The notes under the pieces were generated by a model. That model made no database searches. It was not told the origin of the DNA and worked only from the letters and a program-made list of their open reading frames with translations. From Amycolatopsis sp. NBRC 101858 (lineage in GTDB: Bacteria > Actinomycetota > Actinomycetes > Mycobacteriales > Pseudonocardiaceae): a stretch of 64,000 nt of DNA. Position 1 is the stretch's first letter. The number at the start of each line of letters is the position of its first letter. The DNA lies in NCBI RefSeq assembly GCF_030269325.1, contig NZ_BSTD01000001.1, forward strand, positions 1,442,681 through 1,506,680, read 5' to 3'. Of the stretch, positions 28,144 through 35,550 are shown one piece after another. The position numbers were made by a program, and so were the translations under genes.

Positions 28144-29292
28144 GTGACTACCTCCACGATCACCAAGCCACAGCCGTCCGGCGAACCCGACGACGGCTTC
28201 CGACCGGGTCTGGAGGGCGTCGTCGCCTTCCACACCGAGATCGCCGAACCCGACCGGGACGGCGGTGCGCTGCGCTACCGCGGCGTCGACATCGAGGACC
28301 TCGCCGGCAAGGTGACCTTCGGTGACGTATGGGGCCTCCTCGTGGACGGCCGGTTCGGCCACGGCCTCCCGCCCGCCGAGCCGTTCCCGCTGCCGGTGCA
28401 CACCGGCGACGTCCGGGTCGACGTCCAGGCCGCGCTGGCCATGCTCGCGCCGATCTGGGGCTACCGCCCGCTGCTCGACATCACCGACGAAGAGGCCCGT
28501 GAGCAGCTGGCCCGCGCCTCGGTGATGGCGCTGTCGTACGTCGCGCAGTCGGCACGCGGCATCGGCCAGCCCGCCGTGCCGCAGACCCGCGTCGACGAGG
28601 CCCACTCGATCACCGAGCGGTTCCTCGTCCGCTGGCGCGGCGAGCCGGACCCCGCGCACGTCCGGGCGCTGGACGCCTACTGGGTGTCGGCCGCCGAGCA
28701 CGGCCTGAACGCGTCGACCTTCACCGCCCGCGTCATCGCGTCGACCGGCGCCGACGTCGCGGCGGCCATGTCCGGCGCCATCGGCGCGATGTCGGGCCCG
28801 CTGCACGGCGGCGCCCCGGCGCGGGTGCTGCCGATGATCGAAGAGGTCGAGCGCACCGGTGACCCGGCCGGCCTGGTCAAGGGCATCCTCGACCGCAAGG
28901 AACGCCTGATGGGCTTCGGCCACCGCGTCTACCGGGCCGAGGACCCGCGGGCGCGCGTGCTGCGCCGCACCTGCCAGGAGCTTGGCGCCGCCCGCTACGA
29001 GGCGGCCGTCGCGCTGGAGCAGGCGGCGCTGAAGGAGCTGCGCGAGCGCCGTCCGGACCACCCGATCGAGACGAACGTCGAGTTCTGGGCCGCGGTCATC
29101 CTGGACTTCGCGCAGGTCCCGCCGCACATGATGCCGTCGATGTTCAGCTCGGCGCGCACCGCCGGCTGGGCCGCGCACATCCTGGAGCAGAAGCGGACCG
29201 GACGCCTGGTGCGGCCGTCGGCCAAGTACGTCGGCCCGGCGCCGCGCACGCCCGAGGACGTCGAAGGCTGGGAACTGGTCACCAAGCACTGA
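28144..29292 (+). CDS. citA: Citrate synthase 2 (382 aa)
   Basis: Shorter citrate synthase without the N-terminal beta domain. Catalytic features: GVVAFHTEIAEPDRDGGALRYRGVDIEDLA, YWVSAAEHGLNASTFTARVIASTGADVAAAMSGAIGAMSGPLHGGAPARVLPMI (catalytic His in AEHGLNAS), RLMGFGHRVYRAEDPRARVL (second His) and the C-terminal SARTAGWAAHILEQKRTGRLVRPSAKYVGP. It resembles Mycobacterium tuberculosis CitA (Rv0889c); a methylcitrate synthase role cannot be excluded. The GTG at 28144 was chosen because upstream codons look non-coding and GAAAGG lies about 13 bases before it. Divergent from urease. Confidence 0.92.
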   Translation: MTTSTITKPQPSGEPDDGFRPGLEGVVAFHTEIAEPDRDGGALRYRGVDIEDLAGKVTFGDVWGLLVDGRFGHGLPPAEPFPLPVHTGDVRVDVQAALAMLAPIWGYRPLLDITDEEAREQLARASVMALSYVAQSARGIGQPAVPQTRVDEAHSITERFLVRWRGEPDPAHVRALDAYWVSAAEHGLNASTFTARVIASTGADVAAAMSGAIGAMSGPLHGGAPARVLPMIEEVERTGDPAGLVKGILDRKERLMGFGHRVYRAEDPRARVLRRTCQELGAARYEAAVALEQAALKELRERRPDHPIETNVEFWAAVILDFAQVPPHMMPSMFSSARTAGWAAHILEQKRTGRLVRPSAKYVGPAPRTPEDVEGWELVTKH

Positions 29293-29298
29293 CGCCGT

Positions 29299-29919
29299 TC
29301 ACGAAACGGCCGGCGCCTTCGCGGGGCCGGCCGTTTCGTGGTTCGCGGTGGCCCCCAGCATCGCCGTGAGCTGGTCCACCAGCCAGGTGTCCAGCAGGTC
29401 GCGCGGGAGCGTGCGTTCCTGCAGCCAGCTCAGCAGGGCGCCTTCGACGACCGCCGTCCAGCAACGCAACGTGAGCGAAAGCAGCGGCGACGGCTCTTCG
29501 ACGCCGAGCGCGTCCAGGATCAGGGCCACCGCGCGGTTGCGGACCTCGTCGATCGCCGCGTCCGTTTCGGACGTCGCGATCACCGACCCGCTGCGCAGCA
29601 ACGCGATGTAGCCCGCGCGGTAGTGGTCGGCGACGTCGATCAGGCCGCGGACGGCCGCGCGCAGCCGCGTCTCCGGCGGGCCCTCTTCGAGGCCGGCCAG
29701 TCCGTCGATGAGCCCGTCGGTGACCGTGCGCAGCGCCTCCACCTGCAGCTCGCGCAGGCTGGAGAAGTACCGGTAGAACAACGGCCGCGACACCTCGGCG
29801 CGCGCGACGATGTCGTCCACGGTGACCAGCTCCGGCGCCCGCGAGCCGAACAGGTCGAGCGCGGCGCGGATCAGGTCGTCGCGGCGGGCCTGCGGCGACA
29901 TCCGCCGCGGCCGGCTCAC
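29299..29919 (-). CDS. TetR-family regulator, coupled to the EphD-like gene (206 aa)
   Basis: HTH: SPQARRDDLIRAALDLFGSRAPELVTVDDIVARAEVSRPLFYRYFSSLRELQVEAL, recognition helix VSRPLFYRYFSSL. The C-terminal domain contains ATSETDAAIDEVRNRAVALILDALGVEE and WTAVVEGALLSWLQE. The GTG at 29919 overlaps the stop of the EphD-like gene (GTGA). It is therefore the second gene of that operon and probably represses it through the inverted repeats at the operon start. The gene's 3' end forms one arm of the terminator shared with citA. Confidence 0.87.
   Translation of the reverse strand: MSRPRRMSPQARRDDLIRAALDLFGSRAPELVTVDDIVARAEVSRPLFYRYFSSLRELQVEALRTVTDGLIDGLAGLEEGPPETRLRAAVRGLIDVADHYRAGYIALLRSGSVIATSETDAAIDEVRNRAVALILDALGVEEPSPLLSLTLRCWTAVVEGALLSWLQERTLPRDLLDTWLVDQLTAMLGATANHETAGPAKAPAVS
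29300..29340. terminator. Hairpin shared by citA and TetR 3' ends
   Basis: CACGAAACGGCCGGC (29300-29314) pairs perfectly with GCCGGCCGTTTCGTG (29326-29340) over 15 bases, loop of 11. It starts eight bases after the citA stop and lies within the last codons of the converging TetR gene, so it can end both transcripts. Confidence 0.82.
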
Positions 29920-31625
29920 GGCGTCAGGTCCAGCTTGGCCGCCTGGCGCAGCAGCCCGGGCGTCAGTCGCGAAAGGACCAGCGCGACCTTGGCCTCCGGG
30001 GTGGACGGGGCGATCGCGGTGTCCTTCTCCACGGCCCGCAGGATGTCCTTCGCGACGCCTTCCGGGCCGAACCCGCGCCGGGCGTAGAGCTTCGAGCTCT
30101 GCTGCTGACGCCGTCGCTGCTCCTCTTCGGACACTCCGACGAACGTGGTCGTGTTCGTGATGTTCGTCTTCACGATGCCCGGGCACACCGCCGTGACGCC
30201 GATGTGGTGCTCGGCCAGCTCGGCCCGCAGGCAGACGCTCAACGTCAGCACGGCGGACTTCGTCGTGGCGTAGGCGGTGAGGATCTTCGACGGCAGGTAG
30301 GCGGCCGCCGACGCGAGGTTGACGATCTGGCCGCCTTCGGCGCGCTCGGCGAGCATCGGCGCGAACGCGCGGCAGCCGTGGATCACGCCCCAGAGGTTGA
30401 CGTCGATGACGCGTTCCCAGTCTTCGGCGGACGTGTCGAGGAACGGGCCGGACATGCCGATCCCGGCGTTGTTGACCACGATGTCCGGGACGCCGTGGTG
30501 CTCGCGGACGTCCTCGGCGAAGCGGTGCACGGCGGCGCCGTCACTGGAGTCCACTGTGTACTCCGCGACGCCGTGGTCCTCCAGGAGCTTCAGGGTTTCC
30601 GCGGCGGCCGCCGGGTCGATGTCGGTGATGACGACGTCGGCGCCCTCGGCAGCGAACGCGAGCGCGGTGGCCCGGCCGATCCCGCTGCCGGCGCCGGTGA
30701 CGACGACCAGCTTGTGCTCGAACCTCTTCGCCTCCACTCGCGACTTCTTCAGGGCCCGGCTCTCGACGCCGGTTTCGACGTACTCGATCAGCTCGGCGGC
30801 GGCGCCGGCGACCACCGCCGGCCGCGCCCGGGTCACCCAGTGCGTCCCGACGACCGGGCGGACCCGCAGGTCCGGCACCCAGCGCGCGACCTCGGTCTGC
30901 AGCGGCGTGGTGACGTAGGCGTCGCCGGTCGGGGCGAGGACCTGCACCGGGACGTCGGCGGCGCGCGGCGTGGGCCGGGACAGGCGGGTGAACATGTTGG
31001 CGCGGTAGAGCTCGAGGCCGTGGATGCCGTCGCTCTTGTCGGGCTTCGCGGCGTCGGGCTCCATGCGCTGGATCTGCGCGCCCAGCAGGCCGGTGCGCCA
31101 GAGCAGCTGCGGGACGAGCGGGATCTGGAACGCGAGGATGTACCAGGAGTGCAGGAACTGGCTCAGCGCGTTCTTGAGCCGCTTCGGCGTCGGGCGGGTC
31201 AGCTGCGCGCGGAACCAGGCGCCGACGTAGTCGAGGCTCGGGCCTGAGATCGACGTGTAGGAGGCGACCCGCCCGCGCAGGGCGTCACCGGTGACGGCGT
31301 GCCAGGTCTGGATCGAGCCCCAGTCGTGGGCGAGGAGGTGGACCTTGCCGTGCGGCTTCACCTCGTCGACGACCGCCCGGAGGTCGTCGGCCAGCTGGTC
31401 CAGCCGGTAGGACGCGCGTCCCGGCGGCTTGTCCGACTGTCCGGCCCCGCGGACGTCGTAGGTGACGACGCGGTGGTCCGCCCTCAGCTCGGCGGCCACC
31501 CCGCCCCACATCGAGCTGTTGTCGGGATAGCCGTGCACGAGCACGACCGTGGGCCCGTCTTCCCGGCCGTCGATGGTGACGGAGAGGCGGACACCGTCGC
31601 TGGCGGTCACCCACTTGTGAGACAT
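29916..31625 (-). CDS. EphD-like fusion: alpha/beta hydrolase + short-chain dehydrogenase (569 aa)
   Basis: Two-domain protein. Residues 1 to about 290 are an epoxide-hydrolase-like alpha/beta hydrolase: TVVLVHGYPDNSSMW (HGxP oxyanion hole), LLAHDWGSIQTW (nucleophile Asp) and late GTHWVTRARP (catalytic His). Residues from about 305 are a classical SDR: KLVVVTGAGSGIGRATALAFA (NAD(P) site), VNNAGIGMSG, NLASAAAYLPSKILTAYATTKSAVLTL (Ser and YxxxK) and CPGIVKTNIT. The layout and length match M. tuberculosis EphD (Rv2214c, linked to mycolic acid metabolism). If the host is an Amycolatopsis it lacks mycolic acids, so the substrate must differ. No ribosome binding site precedes the ATG; possible leaderless transcript. 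Confidence 0.92.
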   Translation of the reverse strand: MSHKWVTASDGVRLSVTIDGREDGPTVVLVHGYPDNSSMWGGVAAELRADHRVVTYDVRGAGQSDKPPGRASYRLDQLADDLRAVVDEVKPHGKVHLLAHDWGSIQTWHAVTGDALRGRVASYTSISGPSLDYVGAWFRAQLTRPTPKRLKNALSQFLHSWYILAFQIPLVPQLLWRTGLLGAQIQRMEPDAAKPDKSDGIHGLELYRANMFTRLSRPTPRAADVPVQVLAPTGDAYVTTPLQTEVARWVPDLRVRPVVGTHWVTRARPAVVAGAAAELIEYVETGVESRALKKSRVEAKRFEHKLVVVTGAGSGIGRATALAFAAEGADVVITDIDPAAAAETLKLLEDHGVAEYTVDSSDGAAVHRFAEDVREHHGVPDIVVNNAGIGMSGPFLDTSAEDWERVIDVNLWGVIHGCRAFAPMLAERAEGGQIVNLASAAAYLPSKILTAYATTKSAVLTLSVCLRAELAEHHIGVTAVCPGIVKTNITNTTTFVGVSEEEQRRRQQQSSKLYARRGFGPEGVAKDILRAVEKDTAIAPSTPEAKVALVLSRLTPGLLRQAAKLDLTP

Positions 31626-31627
31626 TC

Positions 31628-31651
31628 TGTCATGTTAGACAACTTGTCAAC
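31628..31651 (-). promoter_or_regulatory. Promoter and operator of the EphD-like/TetR operon
   Basis: On the minus strand a consensus TTGACA and a TAACAT box lie within 30 bases of the ATG. The same stretch holds the palindrome GACAACTTGTC (31638-31648) and the half-sites TGTC/GACA (31629-31641). The inverted repeats cover the promoter, as expected for control by the TetR encoded as the second gene. TTGACA and TAACAT are too close to be one -35/-10 pair; which of them is used is not clear. Confidence 0.6.
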
Positions 31652-31772
31652 AGCGTGATTCACCCGCGCGGCGGCTGGTGGCCGGATCTTGTTCATGCAT
31701 CCGCCGGGTTTTTGCTTGTATGACAGCGTTTTCGTGGTTCCACGGGAAACCAAGGGGCCGCGGCTGACGACT

Positions 31773-31794
31773 CTGTCCACCGATCGGTGGACAG
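31773..31794. promoter_or_regulatory. Perfect 22-base palindrome upstream of the ABC/two-component operon
   Basis: CTGTCCACCGA followed directly by its exact reverse complement TCGGTGGACAG, without a spacer. It ends 57 bases before the ATG of the ABC ATPase. Its length and position suggest an operator bound by a dimeric regulator, possibly the NarL-type regulator of this operon or an unlinked TetR protein. It is not followed by a T-run and lies 150 bases from the EphD-like start, so a terminator is less likely. Confidence 0.65.
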
Positions 31795-31850
31795 CCGGAT
31801 TCAGCTGAGCGTCGCTCCCGTCGGCGGCTCCGAGCGACGAAGCTTGAGCC

Positions 31851-32690
31851 ATGACCACAGCAGTGAGCGTGCGCGGCCTGCGCAAGCAGTACCCGGGTCA
31901 CCTCGCGGTGGCCGGGCTCGACCTGGACATCGCCCAGGGGGAGGTCTTCTCCCTGCTCGGCCCGAACGGCGCCGGGAAGACCACGACAGTCGAGATCCTC
32001 GAAGGCCACCGGCAGCGGACCGCCGGCGAGGTCACCGTCCTCGGCGAGGACCCCGGCAAGGCCGGCCGCGCCTGGCGGTCGCGGATCGGGATCGTCCTGC
32101 AGACCGCGAACGACGCCGCCGAGCTGAGCGTCGCCGAAACCGTGCGGCACTTCGCGAAGTACTACCCCGACCCGCGCGACCCCGACGAGGTCATCGAGAA
32201 GGTCGGGCTCGCCGAGAAGGCCAAGGCGCGGGTCAAGTCGCTCTCCGGCGGGCAGCGGCGCCGCGTCGACGTGGCGCTCGGGATCATCGGCCGGCCCGAG
32301 CTGCTCTTCCTCGACGAGCCGACCACCGGCTTCGACCCCGAAGCGCGGCGGCACTTCTGGACGCTGATCAGCGAGCTCGCCGCCGAGGGCACGACGATCC
32401 TGCTGACCACCCACTACCTCGACGAGGCCGAAGCGCTCGCCGACCGCGTCGCGGTGATCGCGCGCGGCGAGATCGTCGCGCAGGACACGCCGCAGAACCT
32501 GGGTGGCCGCGCCGCCGCCGAGGCGACCGTGCGGTGGTCGGACGAACGCGGCGAGCACGTCGAGCGCACCTCGTACCCGACCAAGCTCGTGAACGAGCTC
32601 TCTGCTGGGGGTAGGGAGCTCGCGGGGCTGACGGTGACCCGGCCGAGCCTGGAGGACATCTACCTGGACCTGATCGGAGACAAGGCATGA
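31851..32690 (+). CDS. ABC transporter ATP-binding protein (DrrA-like, 279 aa)
   Basis: ATPase of an ABC-2 drug-exporter pair. Walker A GPNGAGKTTT near residues 41-50, Q-loop IVLQTANDAAELSVAETVRHFAKYY, signature LSGGQRRRVDVALG, Walker B LLFLDEPTTGFDPEARR and H-loop LTTHYLDEAEALADRV. About 60 residues follow the core. The ATG at 31851 was chosen; its stop overlaps the permease ATG. First gene of a four-gene chain (ATPase, permease, histidine kinase, response regulator) held together by four-base overlaps. Confidence 0.93.
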   Translation: MTTAVSVRGLRKQYPGHLAVAGLDLDIAQGEVFSLLGPNGAGKTTTVEILEGHRQRTAGEVTVLGEDPGKAGRAWRSRIGIVLQTANDAAELSVAETVRHFAKYYPDPRDPDEVIEKVGLAEKAKARVKSLSGGQRRRVDVALGIIGRPELLFLDEPTTGFDPEARRHFWTLISELAAEGTTILLTTHYLDEAEALADRVAVIARGEIVAQDTPQNLGGRAAAEATVRWSDERGEHVERTSYPTKLVNELSAGGRELAGLTVTRPSLEDIYLDLIGDKA

Positions 32691-33559
32691 CCGCTGCAAC
32701 ACCCGGGGCTTCGCCCCAGGCCGGGGGCTCCGCCACCCGGAACCCCCGAAAAGCACCTGGCGCCCTCCCCGGCCCCCTGACACTGGGGCTAGCCCGCGGC
32801 GGTACGGAGCTGCGGCAGTTCTTCCGGCACAAGGAACAGGTGGTCTTCACCTTCTCCCTGCCCGCGGTCCTGATGATCCTGCTCGGGTCCATCCTGGACG
32901 GTCCGACGGCGCTGGCGGGCGTCACCTCCGGACAGCTGCTGGCGGCCGGCATGATCGGCTCCGGCATCGTCTCGACGTCGTTCAACAGCATCGCGACCGG
33001 CGTCTCGGCCGACCGGGAAACCGGGGCGCTCAAACGCCTTCGCGGCACGCCGATGCCGTCGTCGGCCTACTTCATCGGCAAGATGGTGCTGGTCGCGGTG
33101 TCCAGCCTGGCCCAGACCGTGCTGATGGCCGCCGTCGCCGTGCTGCTGTTCGGGCTGAAGCTGCCGTCCGAGCCCTCGAAGTGGCTGACGCTGCTGTGGG
33201 TCTTCGCGCTCGGCATCGTCTCGTGCACGCTGCTCGGGATCGCGCTCAGCTCGCTCGCGAAGTCGACCACCGGCGCGGTCGCCGTCGTGCAGATGCTGTA
33301 CCTGGTGCTGCAGTTCATCTCCGGCGTGTTCGTCACGCCGATCACGAACCTGCCGAAGATCATGGTGGACATCGCGTCGTTCTTCCCGCTCAAATGGATC
33401 TGCCAGGGGTTCCGGTCGGTGTTCCTGCCGGACGGCGCGGTCGGAATGGAGATGGCTGGCTCATGGGAACTTCCGCGGGTGGCGCTGGTGCTGGGGATCT
33501 GGTGCGTGGTGGGCGCGCTGCTGGCGCGGCTGAGCTTCCGGTGGACCGACACGAAGTGA
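32687..33559 (+). CDS. ABC-2 type permease (DrrB-like, 290 aa)
   Basis: Membrane subunit with about six helices: FTFSLPAVLMILLGSI, SGQLLAAGMIGSGIVSTSF, ALKRLRGTPMPSSAYFIGKMVLVAVSSLAQTVLMAAVAVLLFG, WVFALGIVSCTLLGIALSSL, VQMLYLVLQFISGVFV and a last one at RVALVLGIWCVVGALLA. The LRGTPMPSSAYFIGK block is typical of the ABC2_membrane family. Unusually, the first 35 residues are a Gly/Pro/Ala-rich stretch encoded by a GGGGCTTCGCCCC-type repeat, which may be an in-frame insertion or a sign that the true start is further in (for example near residue 36). Confidence 0.88.
   Translation: MTAATPGASPQAGGSATRNPRKAPGALPGPLTLGLARGGTELRQFFRHKEQVVFTFSLPAVLMILLGSILDGPTALAGVTSGQLLAAGMIGSGIVSTSFNSIATGVSADRETGALKRLRGTPMPSSAYFIGKMVLVAVSSLAQTVLMAAVAVLLFGLKLPSEPSKWLTLLWVFALGIVSCTLLGIALSSLAKSTTGAVAVVQMLYLVLQFISGVFVTPITNLPKIMVDIASFFPLKWICQGFRSVFLPDGAVGMEMAGSWELPRVALVLGIWCVVGALLARLSFRWTDTK
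32703..32749. repeat. GGGGCTTCGCCCC-type hairpin element inside the permease 5' coding end
   Basis: CCCGGGGCTTCGCCCCAGG followed by CCGGGGGCTCCGCC and CCCGGAACCCCCG, a set of overlapping short hairpins. Elements of this look normally sit between genes in actinomycetes; here the sequence lies in frame within the first 21 codons of the permease. Confidence 0.55.
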
Positions 33560-34713
33560 AGGACGCCTGGGACCGGTTCAACTGGCTCTGGGAGATCCTC
33601 TTCGCGGTCGCCTACCTGGCCACGACGACGCTGGTGCTGCTGGACGAGACCGATCCGGTCCGCAGCGTCGTCGCGGTCGGGGCGCTCACCGCGCTCGCGC
33701 TGACCTACCTGCTGTGGGGACGTCGGGTCGTGCGCGACGACGGGCACCTGAAGCAGCGGTGGACGCTCGCCCTGGTGGTCGTGGCGCTGGTCGCGGTCGC
33801 GATGTTCGCGAACACGACGGCCAGCTTCATCCTGTTCATGGTGTGCCCGCTGCTGTTCTCGACGCTCGAGTTCCGCCCGGCCGCGGTGCTCACCACGCTG
33901 GTGATCCTGCTGAGCCCGCTGTCGTCGATCGCCGCGGACGGGCTGCAGGGGCCGGCGCTGCACATCCTGCTGCCGATGACCGCGATCCTCGTCGTGTTCG
34001 GGATCCTGTCCGGCAAGTTCATCCTGCACGTCATCGAGGAGAGCCGGGCGCGGGCGGACCTCATCGACCGGCTCGAAGCGAGCCAGGCCGAGGTCGCCCG
34101 GCTCTCCCGCGAGGCGGGCACGGCGGCCGAGCGCGAACGGCTCGCCCGCGAGATCCACGACACGCTGGCCCAGGGCTTCACCAGCATCGTCACGCTCGCC
34201 GAGGCCATCGAGTCCGAACTGGACACCGACCCGGCGGCGGCGCGGCGGCACGTCGAGCTGGCCGCCCGTACGGCGCGGGAGAACCTGGCCGAGGCCCGCA
34301 CGATGGTCGCCGCGCTGGCGCCCGCGGACCTCGCGTCCGGGTCCCTGGTGGACGCCGTCCGCCGCCAGGCCGACCGGCTCGCCGACGAGACGGGCGTGTC
34401 GGTCGAGTACGAAGTGGACGGTGTGCTCTCGGCGATCGGCATGGCGGGCGAAGTCGTCCTGCTGCGGGGCGCGCAGGAGGCGCTGAACAACGTCCGGCGC
34501 CACGCGGCCGCGTCGTCGGTGTCGGTGCGTCTGTCTGTTGTGGACGACGCGGTGCGGCTGGCCGTCCGGGACGACGGCACCGGCTTCGACCCGGACGGGG
34601 TCAGCGGCTTCGGCCTGCGCGGCATGCGGTCCCGGGCCGAGCAGGTGGGTGGCACACTGAGCGTCCGGAGTGGCCCGCGCGGCACCGAACTCACCTTGGA
34701 GGTGCCGGCTTGA
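33556..34713 (+). CDS. Sensor histidine kinase, NarL/DesK type (385 aa)
   Basis: N-terminal membrane part of about five to six helices (LWEILFAVAYLATTTLVLL, SVVAVGALTALALTYLLWG, WTLALVVVALVAVAMFANTT, LFMVCPLLFSTLEF, ILLPMTAILVVFGILSG). A coiled linker (RARADLIDRLEASQAEVARLSREAGTAA) leads to the HisKA_3 box ERERLAREIHDTLAQGF with phosphoacceptor His201. The ATPase domain shows GAQEALNNVRRHAAA (N-box) and VRDDGTGFDPDGVSGFGLRGMRSRAEQVGG (G-boxes). The GTG at 33556 overlaps the permease stop (GTGA). Coupled to the response regulator and probably sensing the exporter's substrate or membrane damage. Confidence 0.92.
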   Translation: MKDAWDRFNWLWEILFAVAYLATTTLVLLDETDPVRSVVAVGALTALALTYLLWGRRVVRDDGHLKQRWTLALVVVALVAVAMFANTTASFILFMVCPLLFSTLEFRPAAVLTTLVILLSPLSSIAADGLQGPALHILLPMTAILVVFGILSGKFILHVIEESRARADLIDRLEASQAEVARLSREAGTAAERERLAREIHDTLAQGFTSIVTLAEAIESELDTDPAAARRHVELAARTARENLAEARTMVAALAPADLASGSLVDAVRRQADRLADETGVSVEYEVDGVLSAIGMAGEVVLLRGAQEALNNVRRHAAASSVSVRLSVVDDAVRLAVRDDGTGFDPDGVSGFGLRGMRSRAEQVGGTLSVRSGPRGTELTLEVPA

Positions 34714-35330
34714 TCCGCATCATGCTCGTCGACGACCACCCCGTCGTCCGCGAAGGCCTCCGAGGGATGCTCGAAGCCGAGCCCGACCTGACGGTGGTCG
34801 GCGAAGCGGGCTCGGGCGACGAAGCCGTCGCGCTCGACCGCGTCGCACTGCCGGACGTCGTGCTGATGGACCTGCGGATGCCGGGTCTCGACGGCGTCGG
34901 AGCGACGAAGCGGATCCTGCGCGAGCAGCCGGGCCGGCGGATCGTGGTGCTGACGACGTACGAAACGGACGCCGACATCCTCCGCGCGGTCGAGGCGGGG
35001 GCATCGGGCTACCTGCTGAAGGACGCGTCCCGCACGGAGCTGGCGAACGCGATCCGCGCGGCGTCCCGAGGGGAGACGGTGCTCGCGCCGTCGGTGGCCG
35101 GGAAGCTGGTCAACCGGGTCCGCAACCCGGAGCCCCAGTCGTTGTCGGCGCGCGAGGTGGAAGTCCTGCGCCTGGTCGCGAAGGGCGGCACGAACGCCGA
35201 CATCGGCCGGGCGCTGCACATCAGCGAGGCAACGGTGAAGACGCACCTGCTGCGGGTGTTCGGCAAGCTCGGCGTGTCCGACCGCACGGCCGCGGTGACC
35301 ACGGCGATGTCCCGCAACCTGCTCGGCTGA
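34710..35330 (+). CDS. Response regulator, NarL/LuxR family (206 aa)
   Basis: Receiver domain IRIMLVDDHPVVREGLRGML with acidic pocket and phospho-acceptor Asp54 in VVLMDLRMPG, the conserved LTTYETDADILRAVEAGASGYLLKD (Thr and Lys), then a LuxR-type HTH: SLSAREVEVLRLVAKGGTNADIGRALHISEATVKTHLLRVFGKLGVSDRTAAV. The TTG at 34710 overlaps the kinase stop (TTGA) and gives the full first strand; the later ATG at 34722 would cut it. Cognate partner of the kinase in front. The 22-base palindrome upstream of the operon is a candidate binding site. Confidence 0.93.
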   Translation: MIRIMLVDDHPVVREGLRGMLEAEPDLTVVGEAGSGDEAVALDRVALPDVVLMDLRMPGLDGVGATKRILREQPGRRIVVLTTYETDADILRAVEAGASGYLLKDASRTELANAIRAASRGETVLAPSVAGKLVNRVRNPEPQSLSAREVEVLRLVAKGGTNADIGRALHISEATVKTHLLRVFGKLGVSDRTAAVTTAMSRNLLG

Positions 35331-35350
35331 ACCGGTTTCTCCGTGCTTGG

Positions 35351-35478
35351 AGGGTCGACACGCGTGATCAGGAAGCCGACACGCGTGATTGAGGAGTCGA
35401 CACGGCGGCAAACCGGCCCAGCGCCGTGTCGACCTTCAAATCACGCGTGTCGACCCTTCAATCACGCGTGTCGACCCT
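35351..35478. repeat. 21-bp-period inverted repeat forming a 57-bp-armed hairpin
   Basis: Left arm has three units starting with G(T/C)CGACACG at 35354, 35375 and 35396 (21-base period; core GTCGACACGCGTGAT). The right arm has the reverse complements ending at 35433, 35454 and 35475, with the same 21-base period. A 14-base centre (35408-35421) separates the arms, whose innermost 12 bases pair perfectly (GTCGACACGGCG with CGCCGTGTCGAC). Each full unit also contains the palindrome ACGCGT. It lies between the end of the two-component operon and the serine hydrolase. It may act as a terminator, but the exact helical spacing suggests a protein-binding array. Confidence 0.88.
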
Positions 35479-35550
35479 TCGCGCACGCCGCGGGTGTGAG
35501 GTCTGGCGAAGAGTCCTGCCTCGCCCGCCCCGGCGCGGCAGAATGCCCCC

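Noticed and set aside
29916..31625. Two separate genes (hydrolase and dehydrogenase) instead of one fusion
   Set aside because: The frame is continuous with a linker around residues 290-305, no stop or start signal lies between the domains, and the layout equals the known EphD fusion.
35331..35550. CRISPR-like array at the 21-base repeats
   Set aside because: Units are adjacent at a 21-base period without variable spacers, and they invert halfway. There are no cas genes in the window.
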